Source: Dunaliella salina
Taxonomy: Eukaryota > Chlorophyta > Chlorophyceae > Chlamydomonadales > Dunaliellaceae
Direction: 5' to 3'
Length of the DNA: 10,469 bases
Assembly (NCBI GenBank): GCA_002284615.2
Contig: MU069710.1
Coordinates: 75,908 to 86,376, forward strand
A program made the translations under genes and the position numbers. Below, one piece after another: positions 1 through 7,639 of this stretch. Under the pieces are notes generated by a model. That model was not told where the DNA came from, made no database searches, and saw nothing but the letters and a program-made list of their open reading frames with translations. Numbering within the stretch: the first letter of the stretch is position 1; the number at the start of each line of letters is the position of its first letter.

Positions 1-124
1 GGCCATAAGCAGTCCGGCACCAGGCTTCCATGGCCACCCTCTTAGACTCCAGGTCCTTCTGCATCTCGGCAGCCTGCGATGATGTCATCTCACCGCTCTC
101 TGAGGCAGGCACATATTCCCTGAC
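1..124 (-). CDS. V-ATPase subunit C, late exon (partial at window edge)
   Basis: This exon encodes the region of V1-sector subunit C that follows the KG-QVR motif. Subunit C is the clamp that ties the peripheral stalks to membrane subunit a, and it is released when V-ATPase disassembles. Read from 124 downwards in phase 0, it starts VREYVPASESGEMTSSQ, continues with AAEMQKDLESKRVAMEAW, and ends CRTAYG plus one base at the window edge. Plant and animal subunit C have VRDF, then a charged helix, then W and a (S/A)(Y/F)-(E) segment. The distance from VR to W here, 33 residues, equals the human protein as I recall it. The acceptor is a pyrimidine-rich tract ending in CAG at 127-125. The phase-0 start matches the phase-0 end of the exon at 7005-7121. 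The rest of the exon and the C-terminus lie outside. I am confident because both frame and homology carry across the junction. Confidence 0.93.
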
Positions 125-130
125 CTGCAT

Positions 131-222
131 GTTGGCAAACAGAAATTCACATGTCTTTGTACCTGCTCATCATGCCATGCTGATTGCTCTCTACTCTCTG
201 AGCAAGGCATGTGTTTGCCAAC
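131..222. repeat. Short inverted repeat beside the splice acceptor
   Basis: An 11-bp perfect inverted repeat has arms at 131-141 (GTTGGCAAACA) and 212-222 (TGTTTGCCAAC). It lies in the last 100 nt of the large intron. The left arm begins six bases from the exon boundary and covers the pyrimidine tract of the acceptor. It could fold in the pre-mRNA, but at this length it may also be chance. Confidence 0.5.
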
Positions 223-442
223 CAACTTATGCACATGAGCACTGATTTTTATGGCAACATGTTTATGAACACGCCCATGCCAGACGGGTGGGTCCATGTG
301 CTCCATCCAAAAAGGGGCTTTTTCAAAGGCAACCAAGGCAAATAAAAGTACGTGCTTGCTGATAGAGGGGTCTTTCAGAGCGCAAGGCACTGCCTTGTCC
401 TGCCCTGTCCACCTGAGATTTGGGTTGGGTAGCCACCTAGTA

Positions 443-475
443 GAGCCTCGCCAAGGGTGAGGCTAGGCGAGGCTC
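443..475. repeat. 10-bp perfect hairpin
   Basis: GAGCCTCGCC at 443-452 pairs with GGCGAGGCTC at 466-475 across a 13-nt loop. The surrounding GC-rich patch (430-515) repeats the GAGGCTMGG theme several times and is followed by AGGCTTGGCGAGCC at about 611. It is probably a decayed foldback element. No function is visible. Confidence 0.55.
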
Positions 476-627
476 GGGGAGCCTGTTTGGAAAGTGGGCC
501 TCACCCTCGGTGACCCTCGTTTCACCACACAATGGTGTGAAATGGCCGAAACCTACCCAATGAATAAGTGTACCCAAAGAGGCCCTACCCAAATAGGCCG
601 ACCCTCTTCTAGGCTTGGCGAGCCTTT

Positions 628-751
628 TTGAGGTATTGGGACACCTATTTACCCATGGTTACTTGAGGTATTGGGACACTATTTACCCATGGCTGCTTGA
701 GGTATTGGGACACTATTTTGAGGTTTTGGGACACATTTGACCCATGGCTAC
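628..751. repeat. Tandem repeat, 34-bp unit, four copies (one short)
   Basis: The units begin TTGAGGTATTGGGACAC and end ACCCATGG plus a few bases, at 628-662, 663-696, 697-717 (truncated) and 718-751. The copies differ at a few positions, so this is a diverging local minisatellite inside the large intron. Confidence 0.85.
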
Positions 752-1363
752 TTGGGGTGCTCTGCGAACAGCCCTGATCCCTGCATGCCCTCTGATGCAA
801 GGCCTCGGGATCCCCAGTGTGCGCAACCAAACACTGTTGAAATTTATTATAATCCCTAGTCATGCCCTTAGAATTCAAAGCCTTGGGATCCCCCTTTTTT
901 GAAAAGGGAAAATGTTTCAATCTTTCTTGAGAAGGGAAGCTTACAAAATACAGCTTACCATAAAATTGTAGCATTCCTCTCTATTCTCTGGGATCCCTTG
1001 CCATGCAACCAACCATAACTGGTGAAAGTGATGGGGTTCCCTTGGCAATGCTGCAGTCCCCATACAACTGGCGATGAGATCATATACATAGGAGGACATT
1101 GTTGATTACTTGCGTGCATTCTTCATAATTCAAGTGCACAATCGATCCCGTTTTTATGTACAGTTTTTTCGTGAGCAATCTCCTATTGTCTCTCCATGTT
1201 GGAGGCGAGACCAAAATGAGATTGCCGCTCACGGTAAGTTCATGGGGTCGATTTGGCATCTGAATTGTGAACAGCGATGGTTTTGCTGCAACAGTTACCT
1301 GGATGCAGACCAGTTGAAGAAATTTTGGAGTGTTGGCTGTGTTGGTTGTATTCGTGAATTCAA

Positions 1364-1534
1364 GATGCATCAGAGACTGAATAGGCACATTCACCTTGTG
1401 AACTGATGCATCAAAGACTGAGATGCATCAGAGACTGAGATGCATCAGAGACTGAGATGCATCAGAGACTGAGATGCATCAGAGACTGAGATGCATCAGA
1501 GACTGAATAGAGGCTCATTCACCTTGTGAACTGC
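1364..1534. repeat. 17-bp satellite inside a larger duplication
   Basis: Six head-to-tail copies of GATGCATCAGAGACTGA occupy 1405-1506; the first has one change. Another copy is at 1364-1380. After the first and the last copies comes the same tail, containing ATTCACCTTGTGAACTG (about 1389-1405 and 1519-1533). The 17-mer therefore expanded inside an already duplicated segment. The absence of spacers rules out a CRISPR array. Confidence 0.93.
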
Positions 1535-1594
1535 ATTGGGTAGTCCAAGGGTAAATGCCTTGTCCTTGGACTAACCAACGCAGTTCTGCAAGGT
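1521..1594. repeat. Foldback element with arms of about 30 bp
   Basis: The left arm at 1521-1550 (starts ACCTTGTGAACTGCATTGGG) and the right arm at 1564-1594 are near-perfect reverse complements with a 13-nt loop. They differ by only a few substitutions and one added base. The left arm overlaps the tail of the 17-bp satellite block. It would form a strong stem in either DNA strand or in the pre-mRNA, and it may be a miniature foldback transposon or its relic. Confidence 0.85.
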
Positions 1595-1664
1595 ATATTA
1601 CCTTGTCAGAGGGGGGGCAGCTGAGACCAAGAATCAGGTGTTTTTTGCATGCTCTCAGCATAGG

Positions 1665-1763
1665 TGTCCCAGAATCTTGGACAATTACACCTGGTTCCAA
1701 GATGTAGCCTGTTTTTCAAGCTGTCTGTTGCACTAAAGTATAATTGTCCAAGGTTATGGGACA
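1665..1763. repeat. Inverted repeat with 23-bp arms
   Basis: The arms at 1665-1687 and 1741-1763 match at 20 of 23 positions by my count, with TGTCCC at both outer ends and CTTGGACAATTA at both inner ends. The spacer is 53 nt. The whole 99-bp unit looks like a small foldback or inverted-terminal element. No target duplication was identified. Confidence 0.75.
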
Positions 1764-1805
1764 TGTGCCTAATTTGCCGCGGCGTGAACCCACCAAAATT
1801 CCATT

Positions 1806-1965
1806 CCTGACCACTCACAGCACCAAATCGGGTGGTTTTCAGTGATTTGGAGTCCTTGTAACAGAAGAATATCACTGCAAAAACAGTGGAGCGAAAAGAC
1901 CCAGTGGTTAATGAGATCCAGGATTTTAGCCATTTCCCTCGGAGAAAAATCTGCCAAAGGTCAGC
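1806..1965. repeat. Dispersed repeat family B, copy 1
   Basis: This segment aligns end to end with 3532-3702 with moderate divergence and small gaps. Shared blocks include ACCAAATYGGGTG, GATTTGGNGTCCTTG, AATATCAYTGCAAAAA, GAAAAGACCCAGTGGTT and AGCCATTTCCCT. The two copies point the same way. No coding frame is conserved between them, so they look like decayed copies of an unknown non-coding element. Confidence 0.8.
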
Positions 1966-3139
1966 CCCCCAATCCCTGTGTGATATCCTGCCTTTTGCCA
2001 GCCAGGCCACCTCGGCCCATTCTGAGAACACCTCCTGAAAGCTATTAAAAAAAGCAATTTTTCAGTGCTCCCATTTGGTGAAGCATGCTGTGCGCAAGGC
2101 CTGCATGTTTGCGCGCTCAGCCAGCAAAACTCACCCCCTGTGTGCCCAAGCCCTCCAGCTGCACCCCCAAGCCTGCAGGTGGTTCCCACTGATTGCACTG
2201 GTTGCCACCTGATGCGAGCTGGCAGGGGGCTGTCCTGGGGGTGCCCCAAATCCAGTCGAGATGAGTGATGACGACAGGGAATGGCTTTCTATTAATATTC
2301 AAGGAAATTCTGGCGCTTCAGCGGAGTGTTGGGGCGGGGTCTGGATTTCAAACGCTTTTACCTTTTAAATTTCCGCTGACAGCAACAGATGCGAGGCTGC
2401 AATCTTTTCCTTAGGGTTAATCAAAATTAGATTATCAAACCAAAATCTGCGGACAAGTCCAAAAAACCTGCCTGCCAAAATATCATCAAAAGTACATTGC
2501 CTCCCTCGCATGTGTGCCCACAAGCAAGAACTTGGGAGGAATTAGCTCCAGCAACTTAGCGGAGCCCAGCAGCTCCTCCCAGGCGCCCATCTTCATAGCC
2601 CGCGGCGTCAGTGTTGATGATGACAGCCCCAGGCATCGGCCAGGACAGACAGCGGGTGCGGAGATGGCCTGTCGGGGCCTGGCCAGGCCTCCCAGGTTAT
2701 GCGTGCTTGTCCGTGCGATGAAAATTTGACGAGCCTCAGGGGCCCTCCCGACAACCCAAATTCACTTGCAATATTACCGGCAGGCTACCTAAACACTCGC
2801 TGGTGCAGTTTGGGCCTGAGCAGGGTCCCTCAGAAAATGGCCATTCCCAGGGGTGACCGAGAATTGCAGGTATGGGGCACACCATATGCTCCTTAATTGC
2901 AAAAATATTAAAAGAGAAACATTTGCCACTCAAAACATGCACTGGTGTGCCCAAATGGAAGAAATGCATGTTTTTGATGCACAGAGCTCCCTTGGAGCCA
3001 CACCCAGGTGTCCTCCGCACTTCCCGAACATGCCAGACTAGCCCTTTCCCTCAAACAAGCAATCCCTCATACTCAGAAGTGGGTTGAACGTGTCTGGCAG
3101 TATATTATCCATTTTTGGCTTAGGATTGGGAACCTGACC

Positions 3140-3330
3140 AAAGGGGTGTCAAAAAGGTTAAAATTTGACCTCCTTTCCTATCTTTGAATATGCAGGATGT
3201 TAGCGTATCATATTAGGGATATAAAAAATATTTTTGGGGGTGTCAAATGGCCCCAAAGTGGAGCTGTGGGCCGTTTGGGGGTGATCTGGGGCCATGAGAG
3301 TGATCTGGGAGCCTTCGATTTTCACAGAGG
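3140..3330. repeat. Repeat family A, copy 1
   Basis: This segment aligns with 3685-3870 in the same orientation. Shared blocks include TTTGAATATGCAGGATGTTAG, split here as TTTGAATATGCAGGATG and TTAGC. Others are ATATTTTNGGGGGTG, GGATCTGTGGGCC-like and GAGAGTGATCTGGG. The copies are about 545 bp apart with family B between them, so part of the intron was duplicated as a composite. Confidence 0.8.
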
Positions 3331-3531
3331 TGGGCGACGAAGGCCCTAAACAGGGGTCCTTTTGAAATATTCTCTTTGCAGGGTGGCCCCACTTGGTAAT
3401 CTTTGTGCTTAGCATCAAATGGTAGCTTGTAATGTTTTCCATAGCTGCTTAATTTAAAAATTAACACTCGGGGCCACTTCTGCTATTTGCCAAAATGTAA
3501 ACCTTACTTTTTGAGCAGGCACCCACCACAT

Positions 3532-3702
3532 CTGACCAGCCACTGTACCAAATTGGGTGAGTTTTAACGATTTGGTGTCCTTGAACCAAAAAAATATCAT
3601 TGCAAAAAAAATGGAGTGAAAAGACCCAGTGGTTGGTCAGATACTGAATTTCAGCCATTTCCCTTAAAAAAAACCCAGCACTCGGGGTGCCAAAAAGGTC
3701 AA
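3532..3702. repeat. Dispersed repeat family B, copy 2
   Basis: This is the second copy of the family seen at 1806-1965, lying between the two A copies. It has gained A-rich expansions (about 3586-3610 and 3665-3674) relative to copy 1. The order A-B-A suggests a tandem duplication of an A-B unit followed by loss, or insertion of B. Confidence 0.8.
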
Positions 3703-3870
3703 TTTTTGCCCTTCTTCATTCCCACTTTTGAATATGCAGGATGTTAGCATATAAGGGTTATTAAGAAAATATTTTGGGGGTGAAAAATGGTCCCAGGGTG
3801 GATCTGTGGGCCATTTTAGGGTGATCTGAGGCCAGGAGAGTGATCTGGGGTCAACCGATTTTCGTCACTT
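3685..3870. repeat. Repeat family A, copy 2
   Basis: This is the second copy of the segment at 3140-3330. It keeps the sequence GAATATGCAGGATGTTAGC and the GTGATCTG-rich end, with many point changes. It carries no conserved frame. Confidence 0.8.
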
Positions 3871-4621
3871 TCTGGTGAGTGGTTTTAATTTATATTTTAA
3901 TAGGTGGCCTGGTCAGATTTGGAAAATATTGGCGGGAAAGAACATTTTCAGGAATTTGGGCCCGTTGCCCACCTCCGCAATTTTCATGAATTTTTGGTGA
4001 ACGTGATATTCTATGGAATAAAAATGGTTGGCAGGGTCAGATTAAAGAAAGAAAGTTTAAAGAGAGCATGGCTGGCAAATTGGCCAGCTGCCCCCCTCTG
4101 ATACCTTATCAGATACCTTATTCAGTTTCTGATGCATCACTGCTTTGTATAAGCACAGTTTTTGAAGGGGGGTCGAGAAATTATCTTTGACACATGTGCT
4201 AAGTACTTGTATCATACCTTTAAGGGTACCTGTAATGCATTTTTGACGAATTTCACGTTTTCACAAACTGATTTTGGTAAAGACATCTTCAAAACCATTT
4301 ACTGAAAGAAATAAGATCTTCAATGCATGCGAGATATGCTCTTGCTGAAGGGGTGCCCAAACCTCAAAAAAATGATACATCTGCCTTTGGCGAATTAAAA
4401 CGTGGTAATGTTTGTGGCCTGCCATGAGCTGGGCCAAGCAATCCTTGAGATGTCAATGCTTTTTTAAATTGTGACTCTAGGAACAGTCAAAAAATTGATT
4501 GGAAAATAGAAAAAGCAAAAAAACGGCATGTCGCTTCAGGTTCGATGCGCAGTTGCAAGCTCTCAGAGGCCCAAGCATTCCTGATGCACACAAGCGCACA
4601 CTTTGATGGGTGCTGCCCTCT

Positions 4622-4685
4622 CCTGGTGGATGGTGTAGATGTCTCTGTGGTAGACTCACAAAGACATCTACATCATCCACCAAGG
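4622..4685. repeat. Strong hairpin, 23-bp arms
   Basis: The left arm at 4622-4644 (GGTGGATGGTGTAGATGTCT at its core) and the right arm at 4662-4685 are reverse complements except for one substitution and one added base. The loop is 17 nt. Weaker pairing continues outside the arms, with CTGCCCTCT against GTAGCAGGGGAC. It is probably a miniature inverted element or foldback. Confidence 0.8.
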
Positions 4686-5251
4686 TAGCAGGGGACACCT
4701 CCACTGGCTGCAACCACCCCTGCAACCCTCCCTACACACACTAGGCACCCAGTGTGCATGCAACGAGAAGGGCAGCCTGGCTTATAGCCATGCAAGCCTC
4801 TGATTGCTTACCTGGGATCCACACGCTGTTCCTTGGACAATGATCCACACTCGTGGTGCCTTAGTGAAACTGTAAGAATCCATCTTACCTCATGTGATTT
4901 TCAATAAATTTCTCCACATGATCCTTAACAATAACTGACTTGCAGAAATTCCTGGCCCCAAACGCCTTTTTAGTTGGAGCATCCAAGGAGACTCTGCACA
5001 CTTGGAGGCAGAAGCTTCCATGTGCCTCCTTCAACACTGTCTTACATCATCCACTGTCTGTGCACACTGACCATGCACAGAATCAGTGTTTGGCTGTTGT
5101 GCATGCCCTGTATGCGCTGAAGCGTTGCAACACAGCAAGCAGACCCAATCTGAGCACCTAAGCTGCTGATGACCTGCTGCTGCACAGCGCAGGCTATTTG
5201 CATGCTCCTGTGCACATTCCCCTAGATTCATGCATGGTGTGTGTAATATCG

Positions 5252-5286
5252 CTAGGGCTGGCCAATTCCACACAAATATATACACG
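5252..5286. repeat. Direct repeat with 5668-5702
   Basis: CTAGGGCTGGCCAATTCCAC followed by AAATATATAC matches the sequence starting at 5668 with a few substitutions. Both copies run into AT-rich sequence. They may be the same end of two related insertions. Confidence 0.7.
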
Positions 5287-5501
5287 GTACATAAACATAT
5301 GTAATAAATACAGCATATACATGTCCACACCTCAGTCCATTTAGCAATGAAATTTGAAGATTTGGATATTCATGCACACAAATATTTACTTATACACATG
5401 AGTATTATCTGTGTATACAATATTTGAAAAATCTAATGTGCGGAATTGGTCAACCCTGAATATTTCCATTTTCCTTTCCCTGCACAGCAAGAAGGGATCG
5501 T

Positions 5502-5669
5502 TGGCTGCCATGAGCAGCATCCCTCACTTTGAGCGCTCACGTGGTAGTTTTTGCTGCCATTTAAAGAGAATGGCCAACAGTTTAAAAAAGTTTTTAACAG
5601 TTCTCAGTTGTGGTACTGATTGTACTGATCTAACCTGGTTGGCTGCCTTGAGCAGCATCGCTCACTCCT
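5502..5669 (-). pseudogene. Decayed copies of the 3' half of exon 7005-7121 plus its donor flank
   Basis: On the minus strand, 5502-5600 resembles the end of the exon 7005-7121 and the first 40 nt of its intron. The exon end SKGYQ is matched by SKNYH, followed by GTGAGCG in place of GTGCGCG, and then by the shared intron sequence ATGCTGCTCATGGCAGCC. A second copy begins at about 5639 and is cut off at 5669, where the 5670-6855 insertion starts; it resumes at 6856. The period is about 137 bp. Stops and indels upstream of the matching end show that these are relics, not usable exons. Confidence 0.72.
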
Positions 5670-5744
5670 AGGGTTGGCCAACTCCATATAAATATGACGT
5701 ATACATCAGCTTTTTTTGCAGGAAAAATACAATATTCATGGCAC

Positions 5745-5868
5745 ATATACATAAATATAAATATAAAAAATATATATATTATATATATATATAAATATAC
5801 TATTATATTATTATTATTATATTTATATATATATATATATTATTATATAAATTATTATTATTATTATT
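5745..5868. repeat. AT-rich microsatellite, left block
   Basis: Mixed (TA)n, (ATT)n and (TATAAA)n runs with almost no G or C. The block ends exactly where the inverted-terminal element begins. Confidence 0.95.
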
Positions 5869-6592
5869 GGGTGCGTTCGCATTGGCGAGAGAAAAAATAA
5901 AGAAAATCCGTGTCCTAAAGAATTTTTTCAATATTTTGGTGGTCCGTGTTCGCATGGGCGGTATTCCAGAGCTCTGTTGCTTTGGTGGTCCGCGTTCGCA
6001 TTGGGGGTGGCAGTTTCCTCCTGATTGGGGGTCAAATTGCTGCAGCCTTCGTTGCAGTCCTTCATGCTAAGTGAATTTTAATTCATGGAAGCAATTGCTT
6101 GGCTGTGCCCAGGGAAGCACGCGGGATGGACACCAGGCAGGCCCCCTGCACCAGCCATGGACAGGCTGGGGACCATTTGTGGCATGGGCATGCGGTGTCA
6201 TGGGCTTGCTGGTGCGCATCTGCCTCTCCATCCACTCCGCGAGATGAGCAGGTTCCCTGAAAGCCCGCCAGGCATATGCATGCCGCTGCTCGCTGGCATG
6301 TTGTCCAGCTGCGTCGCGGGGAAGGAGGGGGCCAGACTCCTAGGGCCACTCCGTCGCGCTCGGTCAACCACGGTCAGAACGTGGTGGGAAGACCCCGCTC
6401 TTTTTAAGAATTTTCTCTCGTTTTCATTATTTTTTCTACAGCTAGGGGGGTGAGCTATAGAAAAAATACTCTTTTTCAGAAAAGTTTCTAAAAAAATTTT
6501 CCCCCATGCGAACGCGGACCACCCAGAATAATGCCATCAGGCAACCAGTATTCGCGAGAAAAGAGAAAAACCTCGCCAATGCGAACGCACCC
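5869..6592. mobile_element. Non-autonomous element with 21-bp perfect terminal inverted repeats
   Basis: The left terminus 5869-5889 (starts GGGTGCGTTCGCATTGGCGA) and the right terminus 6572-6592 are perfect reverse complements. Internal copies of a related motif, GGTCCGNGTTCGCATNGG, occur at about 5941-5958 and 5987-6005, and in reverse orientation at about 6503-6523 near the other end, giving layered subterminal repeats. The element is 724 bp and lies between AT-rich blocks, a typical MITE setting. A frame at 6085-6453 is open on the plus strand but has no transposase motif. Target duplication cannot be called because the flanks are ATT repeats. It carries only termini and cargo, so any movement would need a transposase from elsewhere. 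Confidence 0.83.
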
Positions 6593-6778
6593 ATTATATA
6601 ATAATTACAATATTATTATTATTATAATTATTATTATATTTATATATATAAAATATGTTTATATATAAAAAATATATATAATAATATATAATATAATATA
6701 ATATAACATAATATAATATAATATATATATATATAAATAAATATAAATAAATATTATATTATATTTATATTAATAATA

Positions 6779-6845
<67 letters not shown>
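6593..6845. repeat. AT-rich microsatellite, right block
   Basis: Begins directly after the right terminus of the element. It has (ATT)n and (TA)n mixtures, then a run of AAAT units at about 6778-6814 and a (TA)n run to 6845. Confidence 0.95.
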
Positions 6846-6847
<2 letters not shown>

Positions 6848-6855
6848 AATACCTT

Positions 6856-6964
6856 CTCACTCCTGTGCTCACCTGGTAGTTTTTGCTGCCACTTGAAGTT
6901 CGCCAACAGTTCGAAAAATTCAAGTTCTGGAATAGTTCTTAGCTGTGGTACTGATCAATCCTTA
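6856..6964 (-). pseudogene. Decayed copy of the 3' half of exon 7005-7121 with donor
   Basis: On the minus strand this reads TSSGSKNYQ and then GTGAGC, against ASARSKGYQ and then GTGCGC in the real exon. DNA similarity extends upstream through TTTTCGAAC-TGTTG-GCGAACTTCAA, which parallels the LFKRVVDEFK codons of the exon with small deletions. The deletions break the frame and a stop appears further upstream. The copy lies directly downstream (in transcription sense) of the real exon's donor flank and keeps a consensus donor of its own. Confidence 0.75.
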
Positions 6965-7004
6965 CTGGCTGCCATGAGCAGCATTCCTCACTCCCTGCGC
7001 GCAC

Positions 7005-7121
7005 CTGGTAGCCTTTACTGCGCGCAGAGGCTTTGAACTCGTCCACAACACGCTTGAAAAGCACGACCGTGACCAACGTGTAGTCATTATCTTCTGCCAC
7101 TATTCTGCTCGACCGCGGGAC
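7005..7121 (-). CDS. V-ATPase subunit C, central exon
   Basis: This exon of 117 nt (39 codons) is phase 0 at both ends and encodes the most recognisable block of subunit C. It begins VPRSSRIVAEDNDYTL and continues VTVVLFKRVVDEFKASARSK, then GYQ. In plant and animal subunit C this corresponds to VVPRSS, EDN-YALYTVTLF-RV-D-F and AREKGFQ, the part of the helical foot domain just before the C-terminal segment. The acceptor CAG is at 7124-7122 and the donor reads CAG|GTGCGC with GT at 7004-7003. Joining upstream restores the double V of VVPRSS; joining downstream gives KGYQ|VRE, as in the family. The reading frame stays open upstream into the intron as far as about 7532, but that extension has no subunit C similarity and is interrupted by the homologous acceptor. 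Both edges of the exon are duplicated in tandem in the flanking introns. Confidence 0.95.
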
Positions 7122-7470
7122 CTGCACACAAGGATGGGTGAGGACTGCTGCATGTGCAAACGCTCCGGACACCAAGAGATGCTCTGCGTGACAGCGAGAC
7201 CTGCACACAAAGAATGCCTGGGGCCCGCCGCAATCGGGAACATAGCTAGAACTCCTAGACACAGTCTGCTTGACCATGGGACCTGCACACAAGGATGCGT
7301 GGGGGCTGCTGCATGTGCAAACACGTTTCGGGCACCTAGCACTATTCTGCTTGACTGTGGGACCTGTGCATAAGGGTGCATGGGAGGTAACTCCCAATTG
7401 CCTCGTGAGGCTTTTGCATGAGCTCACGCAAAAGGGAGCTGCCCCATGCGCGAAAACGTTTCGGACGCCC
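7122..7470 (-). repeat. 80-bp tandem array copying the splice acceptor and 5' edge of exon 7005-7121
   Basis: Reading the minus strand, the real acceptor at 7124-7122 is preceded by three copies whose CAG ends at 7201, 7283 and 7364, giving spacings of 79, 82 and 81 nt. Each is followed by a copy of the exon's first codons: VPQSSRIV at 7363, VPWSSR at 7282 and VSLSRR at 7200, against VPRSSRIV in the real exon. The upstream CTTGTGTGCAG tract is also kept. A more decayed fifth unit is seen at about 7403-7470. After the copied edge the units diverge from the exon, so they cannot supply the rest of its coding sequence. Confidence 0.88.
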
Positions 7471-7639
7471 CACGCCAACTGCCTCATGAGCCACGTGTCA
7501 CCGTTGCTTTTGGTCCCTCTGTACGTGCACAAGATTGCATTGTGTGACTGGAAGCCTCTGAAGACAGGGCCAGCAGCTTCAGAAGTGCCACATCCAAGAT
7601 GTGGAACAGGCCATTGGACGACTTCAACTTTAGAAGAAG

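Larger units (their letters stand above)
5662..6864. mobile_element. 1.19-kb insertion flanked by a 9-bp direct repeat
   Basis: CTCACTCCT occurs at 5661-5669 and again at 6856-6864. The exon-relic array reads smoothly from one to the other if the DNA between (5670-6855) is removed. This is the pattern expected of an insertion with a 9-bp target duplication. The inserted DNA consists of AT-rich arrays and the inverted-terminal element at 5869-6592. It contains no transposase, integrase or reverse transcriptase frame. The direct repeat could also reflect slippage in the array. Confidence 0.5.
125..7004 (-). other. Intron of 6,880 nt, repeat-filled
   Basis: The bounds are the donor GTGCGC at 7004-6999 and the acceptor CAG at 127-125, with phase-0 exons on both sides. 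It contains the tandem arrays, foldbacks, repeat families, AT arrays, inverted-terminal element and exon relics listed separately. Stretches with no recognisable repeat or gene include about 760-1360, 1970-2510, 2700-3130, 3870-4620 and 4690-5250. Open frames there are short, have no recognised domain, and lack the codon preference of the real exons. A GC-rich patch at 2514-2700 is the only place where a nested exon seems worth testing. Confidence 0.88.

Noticed and set aside
1110..1406. Overlapping open frames on both strands at about 1080-1406
   Set aside because: Neither strand shows the codon preference of the real exons or a known domain, and the plus-strand frame runs into the satellite repeat.
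1364..1506. Regular short repeats considered as a CRISPR array
   Set aside because: The 17-bp units are directly adjacent with no unique spacers, and the gene is eukaryotic.
3904..4101. A 65-codon plus-strand frame, considered as a nested exon
   Set aside because: Low-GC codon use, no domain, and immediate proximity to decayed repeats. Its length is unremarkable for AT-rich intron sequence.
4940..5330. Cysteine-rich open frames on both strands
   Set aside because: The cysteine and histidine content comes from TGCA-rich low-complexity DNA; no motif spacing or splice support was seen.
6085..6453. A 122-codon plus-strand frame inside the inverted-terminal element, considered as a transposase
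   Set aside because: No DDE-like spacing, zinc-finger or helix-turn-helix pattern is visible, and an overlapping minus-strand frame is equally open. The element looks non-autonomous.
6939..7532. A 197-codon minus-strand open frame taken as one protein
   Set aside because: Only the 39 codons at 7005-7121 match subunit C. The rest is the acceptor-copy array upstream and intron downstream, and splice sites bound the true exon.
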